Shown: positions 23,001-34,900 of the stretch, in pieces
Position numbering within the stretch: the stretch's first letter is position 1
How the letters are laid out: each line of letters starts with the position of its first letter
Source of the DNA: Asterias amurensis
Taxonomy: Eukaryota; Echinodermata; Asteroidea; Forcipulatida; Asteriidae
Length of the DNA stretch: 64,000 nucleotides
Assembly: GCF_032118995.1 (NCBI RefSeq)
Contig: NC_092660.1
Span: 18,462,501 to 18,526,500, forward strand
Direction: 5' to 3'
Notes under the pieces: generated by a model
Database searches by the model: none
What the model was told of the DNA's origin: nothing
What the model saw: the letters and a program-made list of their open reading frames with translations, nothing else
Translations under genes and position numbers: made by a program

Positions 23001-26000
23001 TTTAACTCGACGTTTCGATCAGTATGCTCTGATCGTCTTCTGGAGAATGCTGGACTCTGATGCTGCATGCTGCTTAAGTACAGGGCGGCGGATAAGCATG
23101 GTGATGCACGAAGGTGGGAAGTTGAACTCGATGATGCGTGGTGAAACCTGCTGTGGAGCCTTGGGTAGTGTGTGGGCACAAAATGAGCACACACACCCCC
23201 CACACACTACCCAAGGCCGCAAACTCTTCTATATCCGTTGTACATGCCAACTAATTTTCGTCTCACTTGACCTCCTTTCCATGTCTCTACAGTGACTCCT
23301 TACCCTTGGTTCCAGCTGCTCGGTATCCTCAAGAACCTGTCGTTTCTGCAGTCGAGGAAGAATGATGTCGCAAACTCTCTCCTCATGGAGTAACTCATCC
23401 ATGTACTCGTCGACATGAGACAGATAAAAATCTACAAGAAAATTACGAAAATACAAATGCTCAAATCAAAATGTTGAACCTCTGCATCGCCAGAATCGCT
23501 AAGGTTAAACAATCATCAGGGTGTGGGTTGTATCCCGGTCATGACAGTTGTGTCTTTGAAGCAAGATGTGTCACTAAATAATTGCATCTCTCCCTGCAAG
23601 GCTAGACGTTAATATTGCAGGCCAGACACTTCACAGAGGCAACAAAGGCGATTGCATCCATGCCCCCTGGTCATTTGCCTTGGTGCCCTAGAAATGCTGT
23701 AGTAGATATTCACAGTTTCCTCATAGGGTGCCCTTTACAGAGGAGATAATGCATTGGTGCCCTTGCCCTTTTAAAAAACAAAGCAGACAGGCCTCATATT
23801 GTGTTTGAAAAAAGACTTTGAAGCCCCAGAGCAGCTCAGGACTATACATACTCCCAAGGGAGCTGAGAAAGATTAAAGGAATGTTGTTGGCCCAATGACC
23901 AGGGCACTAATGTAAAGTGCATCGATCAGTTATTGAAAAAAACGCTAAATATAAGAACTGTACATGTAGTTATTTAATTATTAACCCTTATAAGGTGCTA
24001 AATAATTGGGTCTCAGAATTCATCACTGCAATTACCTATCTTTCTGAAAGTTTGTTTATACTCAGCGCCTTGAGTACCTTGTTTGCTACGTGCGCTATAT
24101 AAGACTTTGATATTATTATTATTACTGGGTTAGAGACAATATTTTCATGCACAGCCACAGGCCTGCTACGATCAGTCCCCCCTAAATGTTCTGTAACAAT
24201 ATGTTTGTAGTCACCTCCTTCTTTATCTTGTTTTCTGATCTTCCTGTAGTCGTTGTAGAGCGGCTCTATGTACTTGAAGATGTCCAGCGATTCACCCGTC
24301 AGCCTCATGTATGTAGCTCCTAAGGCTCGGACGTACCTGTGATGGGATAAATTTGAATTTTTATTTTTAACATAAAGCTATTTGAAGGTATAATATTTGG
24401 TCCTTTTGAAAAAAATAGGAACATTTTTATAGAATTCAAGGACCGGCCTGCATTGTGCATATTTTGGTGTAGGCTTTAACAGACATTTCAGAGCACAATT
24501 TTTTAAAGATTTTTCCAAAGTAAAAACGGACTAAAGTAGGAAGAACATCATGCCTGTATTATATGGTATTTGAGGCATTGCATGGTGAGGTATCATTGTA
24601 TATTTAGGTTGCGGTAACAACATGTGTATATACCTACTTTGCTGTTTAGATTTTTGTTCTTTGAGAACTTTTCTTACTATTTATTCTGCTGCCATGGAGT
24701 AAATATTCAAAATTCGGTAGAATGTGCGTGTAGTCCTTATTAACTACTGCCTGGGTGGAAAGTAGGAAATCGGCAGGGACAACTACATGTACTTTAGCTT
24801 AGTGGATCAAGGGTACTTCACTCTATAAACTTCACTGGCGTGGAATGAGTTCTTAAATGGTATTAATGACAATTGCCTCAAAAGTGCATCCAATTCTCAA
24901 GCCTAGTTCAAACTTGGCAGTCTTAACACTTTTACATGAATGCCAATGGGAAGCGAATATTAAAGTCACAAATCCGAATATTATGCAATTCACAATGAAA
25001 ACAGAGGTTTGAGGTCAATATTTCCTTCCCATTCGTATTCACAGGAAGTATGAACCGTACTTCACTCTTGCAAGAATCGGTTGAAATTCTTAAAAACTTG
25101 GAGAGGCATAAAGTTTGAAGAGTTTGAGCTAGTTTTTAGTGTTTTAAACTCACTTAAAATCCTCATTCTTAATGAACTCGATGATGATATCCTTTTCCGG
25201 TTGAATTTGAAGCATCTTCAATATGAGGCAAAGGAAGGGGCTCGGCTTGATGTTACCTCCGTACGTTCCACCGATGTAACGAAGCTCCATGGCTTTGTCC
25301 ACCAATAACTCGGCTGTTAACAAAACATTTAGTTTGTGTAATAATTTGTTCATCAAATTCATTTGAATTGTATAAATAATTCATGCTTTCTTTGATTGTA
25401 CTGCTAAGTTGCATATTTGTTATATAAATAAACAGAACAAAATCTACTGGATTTTCCAAAGAAGTGGATGGAAAAAGCAACACCAACAAAACAAAACAGA
25501 AAACAAACGATGACAAACTGACACACTGACTTTGTTTTGATTAAGTCTTGTTTGACCATAATTGCATTAAAAATAAGTAGGCCTATGACATTTCTGTCAA
25601 AACAAAGTGATTTACCACTACCGTGACTACCATACCATGACCACTCTACACCACACCACACTGTCAGTGATGTCAGTAGTCACTGATTCTGAAACGTACC
25701 TTTGTTTCATATCGGCAAATGTTCCGCTCGATGTCATATAATTTAATCTGCACCTTTTTAGCCATAGCCCACCCTTTCTAAAGTCAGTCTGCCAGTGCCA
25801 GAGCAGTGGCCATTGTATATGTTTTTTACATTGAATAATGTGTTCCGGACTGTGTTGCAGCTGTGTCTGTGCAGTGACTGCTTTGCACCACCTGCAGTCT
25901 GCTGCTCTGTGTGTGCGCTGTGTGCTTTTTTAATACAAATTTCAAATCTTTTTTTTATCAATTTAAAAGACAGATTTTCAACTAAAATTTACAAACCTGT

Positions 26001-26126
26001 AAGCGCAAAACATTCCTCTTTCCAGTACTTTGATTCGTAGATCCGAGATCTGATGATTTTCTCCACCAAATACTGTGGATTTGTGCCTTTGACGCTGTGC
26101 GCGTCTTTCACTGTGCGATTCGCCAT
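20097..26126 (-). CDS. PRPF38A: Pre-mRNA-splicing factor 38A, 8 exons, 349 aa
   Basis: This is a nuclear component of the spliceosomal B complex, acting before activation. The exons are 26126-25997, 25313-25154, 24336-24215, 23431-23304, 22613-22548, 21693-21599, 21306-21124 and 20262-20097. All junctions are GT-AG and the phases agree. The N-terminus MANRTVKDAHSVKGTNPQYL is almost identical to human. The PRP38 domain fills exons 1-4 (about residues 1-180), including GGNIKP, LKMLQIQPEKDI, EPLYNDYRKI and ERVCDIILPRLQKR. Exon 5 is acidic (DDDLDEAESSSDEE). Exons 6-8 form an Arg/Ser-rich tail, and the C-terminus reads LRASLGMGPLK, unlike my memory of the human end. At 349 aa it is slightly longer than the human protein (312 aa). 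Introns carry MITEs, two SINE copies and a local duplication. It is divergent from ORC1, with 360 bp between start codons. Confidence 0.97.
20300..20790 (+). repeat. Local duplication inside PRPF38A intron 7
   Basis: 20300-20460 and 20590-20790 share GGCTAGCATTGGGTACATG, GGTATTATGTGGAAAC, ATGGCTTGTGTACTGTGG and GGACACAGTCTCC in partly shuffled order. The segment between is an inverse GGTGCCCTT repeat. Confidence 0.65.
20815..20995. mobile_element. Family-1 MITE fragment in PRPF38A intron 7
   Basis: AAATCTGTGAAAACTTTG and CCTTTCTCAAAATAGTTG, followed by TCACCAAGTAAG, keep the family order, but both ends are lost. Confidence 0.5.
21475..21546. mobile_element. Family-1 MITE left-end fragment
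   Basis: TTTAAAGGCACTGGACACTA and the next 50 bases match the left end of the family; the rest is absent. It lies just downstream of PRPF38A exon 6 in intron 6. Confidence 0.75.
21898..21990 (-). mobile_element. SINE fragment, same family
   Basis: TAGAGCACTAAGCTAAATCA, CCTCACAGGTACCCATTTAC and ACCCCTGGG match the body of the neighbouring SINE; the tRNA-like head is absent. Confidence 0.65.
22205..22465 (-). mobile_element. tRNA-derived SINE, same family
   Basis: The reverse-oriented copy has B box GGTTTGAATCC (22394-22384) and the same body. It ends at GGGGTGTCGTGGCGGAGCGG on the minus strand. It lies in PRPF38A intron 5. Confidence 0.8.
22698..22900. mobile_element. Family-3 MITE, half copy, PRPF38A intron 4
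   Basis: TACCCTTTAAAGG leads into CATGACATGAATCCCTACTC and GAAGATCTATTTTGTATAAT, which match the right half of the family in reverse. Confidence 0.65.
22930..23225 (-). repeat. Hairpin repeat with GAAACGTCGAG core, copy 1
   Basis: On the minus strand GATCAGAGCATACTGATC forms a hairpin followed directly by GAAACGTCGAG. The flank TTGCGGTAACACCATGTAAT is on the plus strand. To the right, GCCTTGGGTAGTGTGTGGGC pairs with CCACACACTACCCAAGGC. It lies in PRPF38A intron 4. Confidence 0.7.
23515..23925 (+). mobile_element. SINE head and tail around another repeat, PRPF38A intron 3
   Basis: GGTTGTATCCCGGTCATGAC (23525 on) is a SINE head and GGGAGCTGAGAAAGATTAAA to CCAATGACCAGGGCACT (23855-23910) its tail. 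Between them, about 23610-23800, lies a copy of the GGTGCCCTT repeat. Confidence 0.6.
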
Positions 26127-26486
26127 TTTGTTTGAGGTCACAGGTCAAATCCTGCTGAATAATTGTTTCAGCCGTTCACTTTAGGTTTTCTGATTAAATA
26201 TATCTTTTATTGCGCAAAATTAGTATTTTATCCAATAAAACATAACTTTAACTATAGCATGAGTATATTATATATCTTTGTAGACAATAAAATTGCTATT
26301 TGTCAACTTAATAAACTTATTATAATGAATAAAGCCCCAAATCTCACACGAAAAAAGGCTAGGCGGAACATTGGGAAAGCGCCCTCAATCGCTCACGTGG
26401 TTAATTTAAAGACCACTTTCGCGCGAGTTTGGTGTGTTGAGCTGTCTTTGGTGATAGCCGAACAACATTTCGTGTAAATTTGTGCA
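26127..26486. promoter_or_regulatory. Shared divergent promoter of PRPF38A and ORC1
   Basis: These 360 bp separate the two start codons. On the ORC1 side they contain TTTCGCGC (26417-26424), a canonical E2F site, and CACGTG (26394-26399), an E-box. CAAAATGGCG, which overlaps the PRPF38A start codon (26130-26121, minus), resembles a YY1 site. The middle is AT-rich. Human ORC1 and PRPF38A are also head-to-head, and ORC1 is an E2F target in mammals and flies, so cell-cycle control of the ORC1 side is a reasonable inference. No start site can be fixed from sequence alone. Confidence 0.75.
26417..26424 (+). promoter_or_regulatory. E2F-type site upstream of ORC1
   Basis: TTTCGCGC matches the E2F/DP consensus TTTSSCGC exactly. 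It lies 63 bp before the ORC1 start codon, in the position expected for G1/S control. Confidence 0.6.
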
Positions 26487-29400
26487 ATGAGTTCTCGAAG
26501 GAAACTGAGTTCGAATGGGGGAAACTCATCTGCATGGATTGGACCTAAAGGAAAATCTCGTCGTGGTAAAACATTTTACGAGTGAGTTGCTTTCATTTTT
26601 ATTGTTCACGATCGATGGTGTGGCGAGTGGTGACTTACTTCTTGTCACAGTGACAGTGACATTCCTATAGTATGTCACGACCTCACCTGTTTTTGTTTGC
26701 ATGGGGATCTATCATGGAGGTAGAAATACACACACTCACACTGTCTGTATACTTTGTTATTCCTCCATGGTATACTACAGTGTGTGTATAGTATTGACTA
26801 TTGCTGATCTGTTTGTTAAGTATATAGGGATGGGCTTTCGGTTTTGTGAGGGGTCGTAGTAGATGAAAGTTATAAATAGCGCCAATAAAGTATCTAAACA
26901 CTTACAAATAGTCAGATTTATCGGAACCTGAATTAGTATGCCAAAGAATAATTATTCATTTCTATTCACCGTTAATTTCTGCACATTTTGACACATCTTA
27001 TGTTGCGCTACGATGTTGTTGGGTGGATTTATGGGCACTTGAGTGGCTTAAGGTCGAATTTCAAAAGTTGCATATTATGTTTTTCCCAAAGTCCCACACT
27101 TCGTGTATCACAACTAATATATAAAACAACAAACCTGTGAAAATTTAGGCTCAATTGGTCATCGGAGTCAGGAGAAAATAACGGGAAAACCCACTTTTGT
27201 TTCCGCGCGTTTCGCCGTGTCATGACATGTGTTTAAAATCAATCCGTAATTCTCGCTAACGAGAATTTATATTGTTTTACCGTTTTCTCAAAAAGTAAAG
27301 CATTTCATGGACTAATATTTCAAGAGAAGTCTTTCACCATTACCTTCTGTAAACCCTGTAAATTATTTGTAAATCTGTGAACTTTTTTTTTTTTTTTCTG
27401 TACCGAAAGGGTCCAATGGCTTTAACTTAAACTCAGGGATTTTTTGTTTTCGCCTAATAATAAAAAGAGTTTTGTTTGGGTTGCTGGCAGTTGTTGAAAA
27501 TGAAATTGAGTTTTAAACCTTTTTTGCATTCAATAAGCTTTCCTGTGTGATGTGTTGACCCCGCGGTGTTCATTCGGATGAGCCCCTGACAAAAGCTAAT
27601 TGAACGATCACACTCCCCCTCTCGTGGTGACATCATGCACCTGAGGCCAGCCCCAAGTGACCCACTCCACAAGAAGGGAACTTGGGGCTGACCAGGGTGA
27701 GCCCCTGGAACGGCGTCAAAGCTATTAAAATATACCGGGGGCAGATCGGTGTCGACCCGGGGAAGCTAATCGAATGCACCCAATGAAGAGTCATTTTCAT
27801 AGAGGAATTACAAAGTGAATGGCGATGCTCTTCCCAGTTAGTTTCCCTTGTGCTTTTATATTACGGAAGTAAAAAGTCGCCTGCCCCCTGATCCCTCTGC
27901 TGCCAATTCCCAGGTTGTATTTATAAAACTTTGGTGTGTTCACTGCCTATATGAAAATCATTTAGGCAGTTACAGGTTTTATGGCGTCAGACTGGTCCAA
28001 GTCATGCTCTAGTAATTTTGTCTTTGTTCAACAACAACAACATCAACAAGTCACAACATCAAACGTCGTAGGCTACTGCCAGTTGACTAACAACCGTCCA
28101 CTTCTCCTGGGTTGTGTGGCTGGTGCAGGGGTGATTTTGCCTCGCTGTAGGGTCGCTGCAGTTAGTTCAGCCAAGCCGAGGCCACTCCACCTGATGAGGC
28201 CGTCGATCCAGCAGAGTTTGAGTCTTCCACCATGTCCAACCCCCGCTTTGTTCAACTCAAAGTTATTTTTGAAGAATGACTGAAGATTATAATTTGTCTT
28301 TATCTTTCCCAGGGCACTGAGAATTGAGAATGAGGTGATAGCAATCGGTGATCACGTATTCATCGACAGTGAGCAAGATGAACTGAGTTTTGTTGCACAG
28401 GTCGTTGACCTCTTTAACAATGGTAAATAATAATAAATAATAATAATAGTAATAATAAGATTTGTAATGCGCACGTGTCCACCCTGCTCAAGGCGCAGTA
28501 AAAACCGAAAACAAACAAAACAAAGAAAAACAGACACAAAACTAGTCCTTGGAAACCTGTGACATAAGATAAGTTTTGAGAAGAGATTTGAATGTTGTGG
28601 TACAAACACAAGATCTAAGATTAAGTGGTAGAGAGTTCAAGATGCGCGGCGCAGCTGGAGAAAAAGACCTGTCACACCATGAGTGTCGAGACTTGGGACA
28701 ATGAGAAGAAGCATGGAACTAACAAGAATACTAATACGAAGCATTTATTTAGTGCTATTCGAAGAACAGAGCGCTTTACAGGAGACAAGAAAACAAAACA
28801 AAACCAAAGAACCGAATATCTTGAGGAGATGTTTGATTACAGGCAACAAGATTGCTTCTCTCAGACAATAGACCGATCCACTAAGCTCCGCCCCATTGCA
28901 TTGACCAATCACAACGCAATGAAGGTCCGACAAATAAGGTCCAACATGCATTCGCGTATCTTGGCGCGCGCGGCAGAGTTGTGCAGAAAGGCATTGGAGA
29001 GCCCCACATGTTTTGCTCACACGTGCGTCGCGGGCGGAGCCTACTGGATCTGTCTATTGTTTGCCAAAATCACCTCCCTGCTTTGTTCTCATCCTTATAC
29101 AATGTGGCTGTATGATCTGCCATCTTTTAAGAGGAATATCAATTCCTACCTTTAGCTTCACTGAGTTTCTGCATTTCTATGTTTTCTTCCTTGTAGCCCT
29201 TTACCTAGAGTGGCTTTTAGCCTTGTTTTTGGGCGAACTGAAATAATAATAATAATTACTGCCTAACATTTTTATTTCAATACAGATCTAGCCGATCCAG
29301 AGGCGGATGACAATCGTCGCGCCATTGTGCAGTGGTACATGCGTCCGAATGAGTTAAGAGAACGAGTCCGCGATGCGCGCACCCTACCAGAAGACTTTGA

Positions 29401-31880
29401 TCCCGCCAGCACGACCGAGGTGATTTTATTTGATTCTAAATCTGACCGAATCACCGAGAAAGAGATCGATGCTGAGACCATCATCGGCAAGTGTAAGGTG
29501 AGCTTTGATCAAGAGAACTTGTTCCTCATGGCCGAAGGAAGGGGCTGTAAGAACCCAATTTTATGGCCCTGCTTACTGTAGAATTCTGCGCTTACAGCCA
29601 CTATTCTCCACTTAATGTGCAAGCGTCGAAATTCAGTGTATGCTGTGTAAGCAAAGAATGCCTAGTAACGTGGAGAAAGCAGGTGCACTTAACAGCTTAA
29701 AGCCAAACTTCCCTAAAGGGATCCCCCTAGCCTGTGCAATACGCTTGACATAAACGCAGAACTCCCTGCTTCCATAAGAGCTGATTCTTTGCAGAGCCAT
29801 TAATTTTAGTCCTTGATGTTTTGAATGCATGAACTGAACTTGTTGTTAAAGCCATTGGACACTTTCAGTAAACAGTATTGTCCAAGTCCCACACTGAAAA
29901 TTTAGGCTCAATCGGTCGTCGGAGTCGGGAGAAAATGACGGGAAAACCCACTCTTGTTTCCGCACCTTTCGCCGTGTCATGACATGTGTTTAAAATAAAT
30001 TGATAAATTGATAAATTGACAATTGATATTGTTTTCATGTTTTCTCAAAAAGTAAAGCATTTCATGGATCAATATTTCAAGAGAAGTCTTTCACCATTAC
30101 CTCCTGTAAACCCTGTAAATTATTTGTAAATCTGTGAATTTTTTTATTTTGTTTTCTGTACCGAAAGTGTATAATGGCTTTAAAGGGTTCAGTTCAGTTT
30201 AGGAACCCACATACATGTACGATTGCCAGTATGCATGTCCCAATCCACACAATCAGTGTGCAAAGGATTTTGGTTTAAAAAAATATACACTTTTAAAAAT
30301 TTATGTGATACTTCATTACGAAACAGAAACGAAAGGTTTGATACTCAATGTCAACGTTTGAACACAATTTTTCACAAGCGTTTTAAGGTTTTCTTATTCA
30401 ACTGTCAAACCACAGCACAAAACACAGTCATTATTTTCCTGGCCTGACACTAAAACTACTGCCCTCATGTAAAATTCGAGCCCTGCTTAAAAGCAGTGGA
30501 CACTATTGGTAATTGTCAAAGACTAGCCTTCACAGTTGGTGTATCTCAACATATGCATAAAATAACAAACCTGTGAAAATTTGAGCTCAATTGGTCATCG
30601 AACTTGCGAGATAATAATGAAAGAAAAAATACCCTTGTCACACGAAGTTGTGTGCATTTAGATGGTTGATTTCGAGACCTCAAGTTCTAAATATGTTGTA
30701 TCGAAATCAAATTCGTGGAAAATTACTTCTTTCTCGAAAACTATGGCACTTCAGAGGGTGCCGTTTTTTTACAATGTTTTATACCATCAACCTCTCCCCA
30801 TTACTCGTTACCAGGTAAGGTTTTATGCTAATTATTATTTTGAGTAATTACCAATAGTGTCCACTGCCTTTAAATATTGGGCTAAATACACAAGTTATTA
30901 TAAAGATTATTAATGTCTTGTCTTTTTTTACTCTAGATTGTCAAAGTAGCATCAGATGCCCCACTTCCAACGCAGACCTCTGATGAGGGTCTTCCGGTGC
31001 TCTACGTCCGATGGTCATATGACGGCCATGCCTGTAAGCCAGTGATCAACACCAGGAGAGACATTGGTGTGGCCCCTGGCAAGACCCCTAGCAAGACCCC
31101 TGGCAAGACACACGGCAAGACCCCTGCCAAGACCTCTGCCAAGACCCACGTCAAGACCCCAGCCAAAACACCAAATAAGAAAAAAGAGATCAAAGAGCTG
31201 GACAGTTCTAAAGTCAACGGGGTTGTGAAGTCACACAAGACGCCTAAAAGCAAAGAACATTCTAAACCGAAAACCCCTAAGAATGGTAAGAATTGTTTGG
31301 TTGAATGTCTGATTTTCCGACTTTTTTTCCCCCCGACAGAAAGATCAGCAAAATGGTTATTAAAAAGCATGAAAACAAAAAATAATAAATCATTTGTACA
31401 TGCAGTCCAGCCCTAGTACTACTTTTTCCAAAAGTCATGCTTGTGCATTGCACATTGGAACTTTTAAAGGCAGTGGACACTATTGGTAATTACTCAAAAT
31501 AATTATTAGCATAAACCCTTACATGGTAATGAGTAATGGGGAGAGGTTGATGGTATAAAACATTGTGAGAAACGGCTCCCTCTGAAGTATCGTAGTTTTC
31601 GAGCAAGAAGTAATTTTCCAAGAATTTTAAATTTTGAGACCTCGGATTTATAATTTGAGGTCTCGAAATCAAGCATCTGAAAGCACACAACTTTATGTGA
31701 CAAGGGTGTTTTTTTCTTTCATTATAATCTCGCAACTTTGTTGACCAATTGAGCTCAAATTTTCACAGGTTTGTTATTTGGTGCATATGTTGAGATTCAC
31801 CAAGTGGGAAGACTTTGACAATTACCAACAGTGTTCACTGTCTTTAAGGCATCTCCGAGCGTCTATAGGAAGATTTTATC

Positions 31881-31912
<32 letters not shown>

Positions 31913-34900
31913 CAACAGAAAACAAGTCCCCTTGCCCTCGCTTGAATTTCTCCGACGTAGATGTTCTTGACGAGCTCTTCAGCAGCGACGAAGAGAGTGA
32001 TCAAGTTGAACTAATTGACCTCCCCAAAAGAACGCCCCTGCAAAAGAGGCAGGCCAATAAAAACACTCCGAGCGCTCTGTCGATCAAGAAGACACGCTTC
32101 ACTGACTCAGATATTTTTCTCCCGAGTCTCAACGTAAGAAAGTTGAACATTTCAAATTCTCCGTTAAAGGGGCATTCTTACACTGATCTGAAGTTGCTCT
32201 CAGAGGTTAAGAAGGAACCTGTCGATGGACTTCACCAGAAATTCAGTCAGTCTGACCTCAATGTGATTCCAAGGAGAAGGGATGGACGCTTCCAGTCTGA
32301 GATCAAAAGCAAGAGCCACATTAAGAGAGATAGTGAGCCGGCTGCCTGTAGGACTCCGAACGATGGACTGCTGCGAGGTAGGAAGGTGCCTGCAAGTAAG
32401 AAAATTGTGTTTGACGAGGACAAAGACGGGCTGCTCAGGGGGAGGGAGAGTCGAAAAATGGTGCTTGAGGTAGTTTTCTGTGGGGATGATGATGTTGAAG
32501 ACTTTGTAAGTGATAAGAATGAAAGGAAACAGAAGCAGAAGAAGGCGGGTGGTGACTCAAAGCAGAAGTCTGCAAAGCGGAAGTCTCTTCCAGCCAAGAG
32601 GATAGCTCTAGATGAGGACAGCGAGGAAGAAGTGAAACCTAAGCAAGTAAGGCCTAAGAAAGCCACGACGGGACGTCGAAAGGAAGAAAGTGAAGATGAG
32701 GGAGACAGTGATGTGGAAGATGTGAAGACAACAGTACGACAAAGCAAGAACCAGAGAACTCCTCGCCGGAAGTCTGTTCCAGCAAGTAGGATAAGTCTTG
32801 AAAATGAGGATGTCGAGACTGGGGCACAACGGAAGAGAGGAAGACCAAGATCAGTTAAGAAGACTTCCAAGAAGGAAGAAAGTGATGATGGAGACGATAG
32901 TGAGTTCGAAGAGCTGTCCAGTGATGAAGAAATCATCATCAAAAGGAGAAAGACTCCAGCCAAGAAATCAAAGAAGAGTGCAGCACCAAAGACACCTCTC
33001 TCTGTAAGTATGAAATCTTACCGTCACAAATTTACGTTCAAGTAGCCATCACTTAAAGGGTTTTGGTACATTTTGTTGATCAAGACTTGACATGAACCCA
33101 TACCCACTGTGAATGAATATGAATGTAATATAATTTACTTGTAGAAGTTTCAGCTTCAGTATAGTCATGTTTTTGAGAAAATAGTGAAAATCACATAGCA
33201 ATGTTTTTAGGAGAGTCAAGTACATGTAATTACGTTGTACATGAAAAAAATGTTGATTTCAGGAACAATTCTTGATTATTATTTTTTTCAGAAAAAGGTA
33301 CAGAGCAAGAGTAAAACACCAAGGAAAGAGGCCATACCACACATCACAGAGCGGAAAACACCATGTAAAACACCTGCTAAAGTACTGGAACATGCCAGGG
33401 CACGGTAAGTGTGGAAAAACAAGCCTCAAACCTCAAAACAAACTCTTTTTAAAGGCACAAAGAGTTAGGACTAGTCTTAACTTGGGACTAGTCCTAGGAG
33501 ATATTGAAAACCTAAGGCTAGTCCAAAGTTTGGACGAGTAACTCGTACTAATTCGAGATAAGAGTAGTCTTAACTCTTTGTGAAGTTCACCCCTGGTTCA
33601 CTTGGTGTATCCTAACATGTGCATGAAAGAACAAACCTGTGAAAATTTGGGCTCAATTGGTCGTTGAAGTTGCAATTGTAAAGTAAGCACTCATCACCAC
33701 ATTTTGATTGCTTTTTCCTGCAGATTGCACGTTTCAGCCGTACCGGATTCTCTTCCTTGCCGTGAGCACGAGTTTGCTGACATTTACACGTTCGTCAAAA
33801 GTAAAATCCTAGACGGCACTGGAGGGTGAGTCACCGACAGAAGATCTCCTCACAGATTATTCACAACTCGTATTTTGCATTTCATTCATTCTGGTTGTGA
33901 AGCCAAAAGAGAAACTAATTGTTTTCCTAGCTGAGAACCAAATTGAGAGAAGACATTGAAGGAAGTTTCAGTTTTAGGCGGCAAAACCTAGAGATTTATT
34001 CTAGGGGAACCCGACACAGTCAGATAGGAAATGAAAATTCAATTTGTGAAGAAAAAAAAAATTACAGGTATATTAATCGGATGGGAGTCAAACCCACGAC
34101 CTTTGCAATTCTAGAGCAGTGCAGTGCTAACAAACATCGGTGTAAGGGTTAAACCTAAATTAACAAATAAAAGATGGACAGTAGTCAATTTTTTTATTTT
34201 TAATTTCATACCCAGGTGCATGTACATCTCAGGTGTGCCGGGTACCGGGAAGACAGCGACGGTAACCGAGGTGATGTCATTCCTCAGGAGGGAAGAGGAA
34301 GAAGACGAGGAAATCCCAGAATTCACCTTGATTGAGATCAACGGAATGAAGTTAACGGAGCCTCATCAGGCATTTGTGCAGATCCTCAAGGTATAATGAA
34401 AGAAACTGTTTATCATTTTTTGTTTTGATTTTTTTTTGGGGGGGGGGGGCAAGAGGTAATTGTTGCTTTATAAAACAAAATTATTAGAGATCAAATAACA
34501 TCACAAGAACACAGAGGACACCTTCTTGGTGAGGGCGACACTTAACTGATTTGGGCTATCCACCCAAATCAACCTACTCCCTAAGTATCATCCACTTTGA
34601 GCCTGGCTGGTAGTGTATCCCGAGTTTTAATGAAACAATTATGGTTAAGTGCCTTTTTCAAGGGCACAAGTGTCATGACCGGGACTCAAACCCACATTGC
34701 TGGGTCCAGTGAAAACACCCTTGGTGCACAAATTTGTGTGCTTTCAGATGCCTAAAAAAGGCTTCAGGCCTGAAGTCTTTTAATATTTGAGTGAGAAATT
34801 ACTAGGCCTGGGCGAATAATTTGAATATCCGGTTAATGGCGAATAGGTTTTCCTATCCGTAACCGCGAATGCCTTTTTTTTCTTAACCGGATATCTGCAA

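Noticed and set aside
28625-29155. 176-aa open frame inside ORC1 intron 2
   Set aside because: It runs through a TIR element and spans its inverted repeats, which is not expected of a conserved protein.
31002-31370. 122-aa minus-strand frame with regular GVLPGVL repeats
   Set aside because: The periodicity is the shadow of the ORC1 Lys-Thr-Pro repeat on the other strand.
32247-32963. 238-aa open frame on the minus strand
   Set aside because: It is the antisense of ORC1 exon 5. Its Ser/Leu richness mirrors the Lys/Glu/Asp codons of the real frame.
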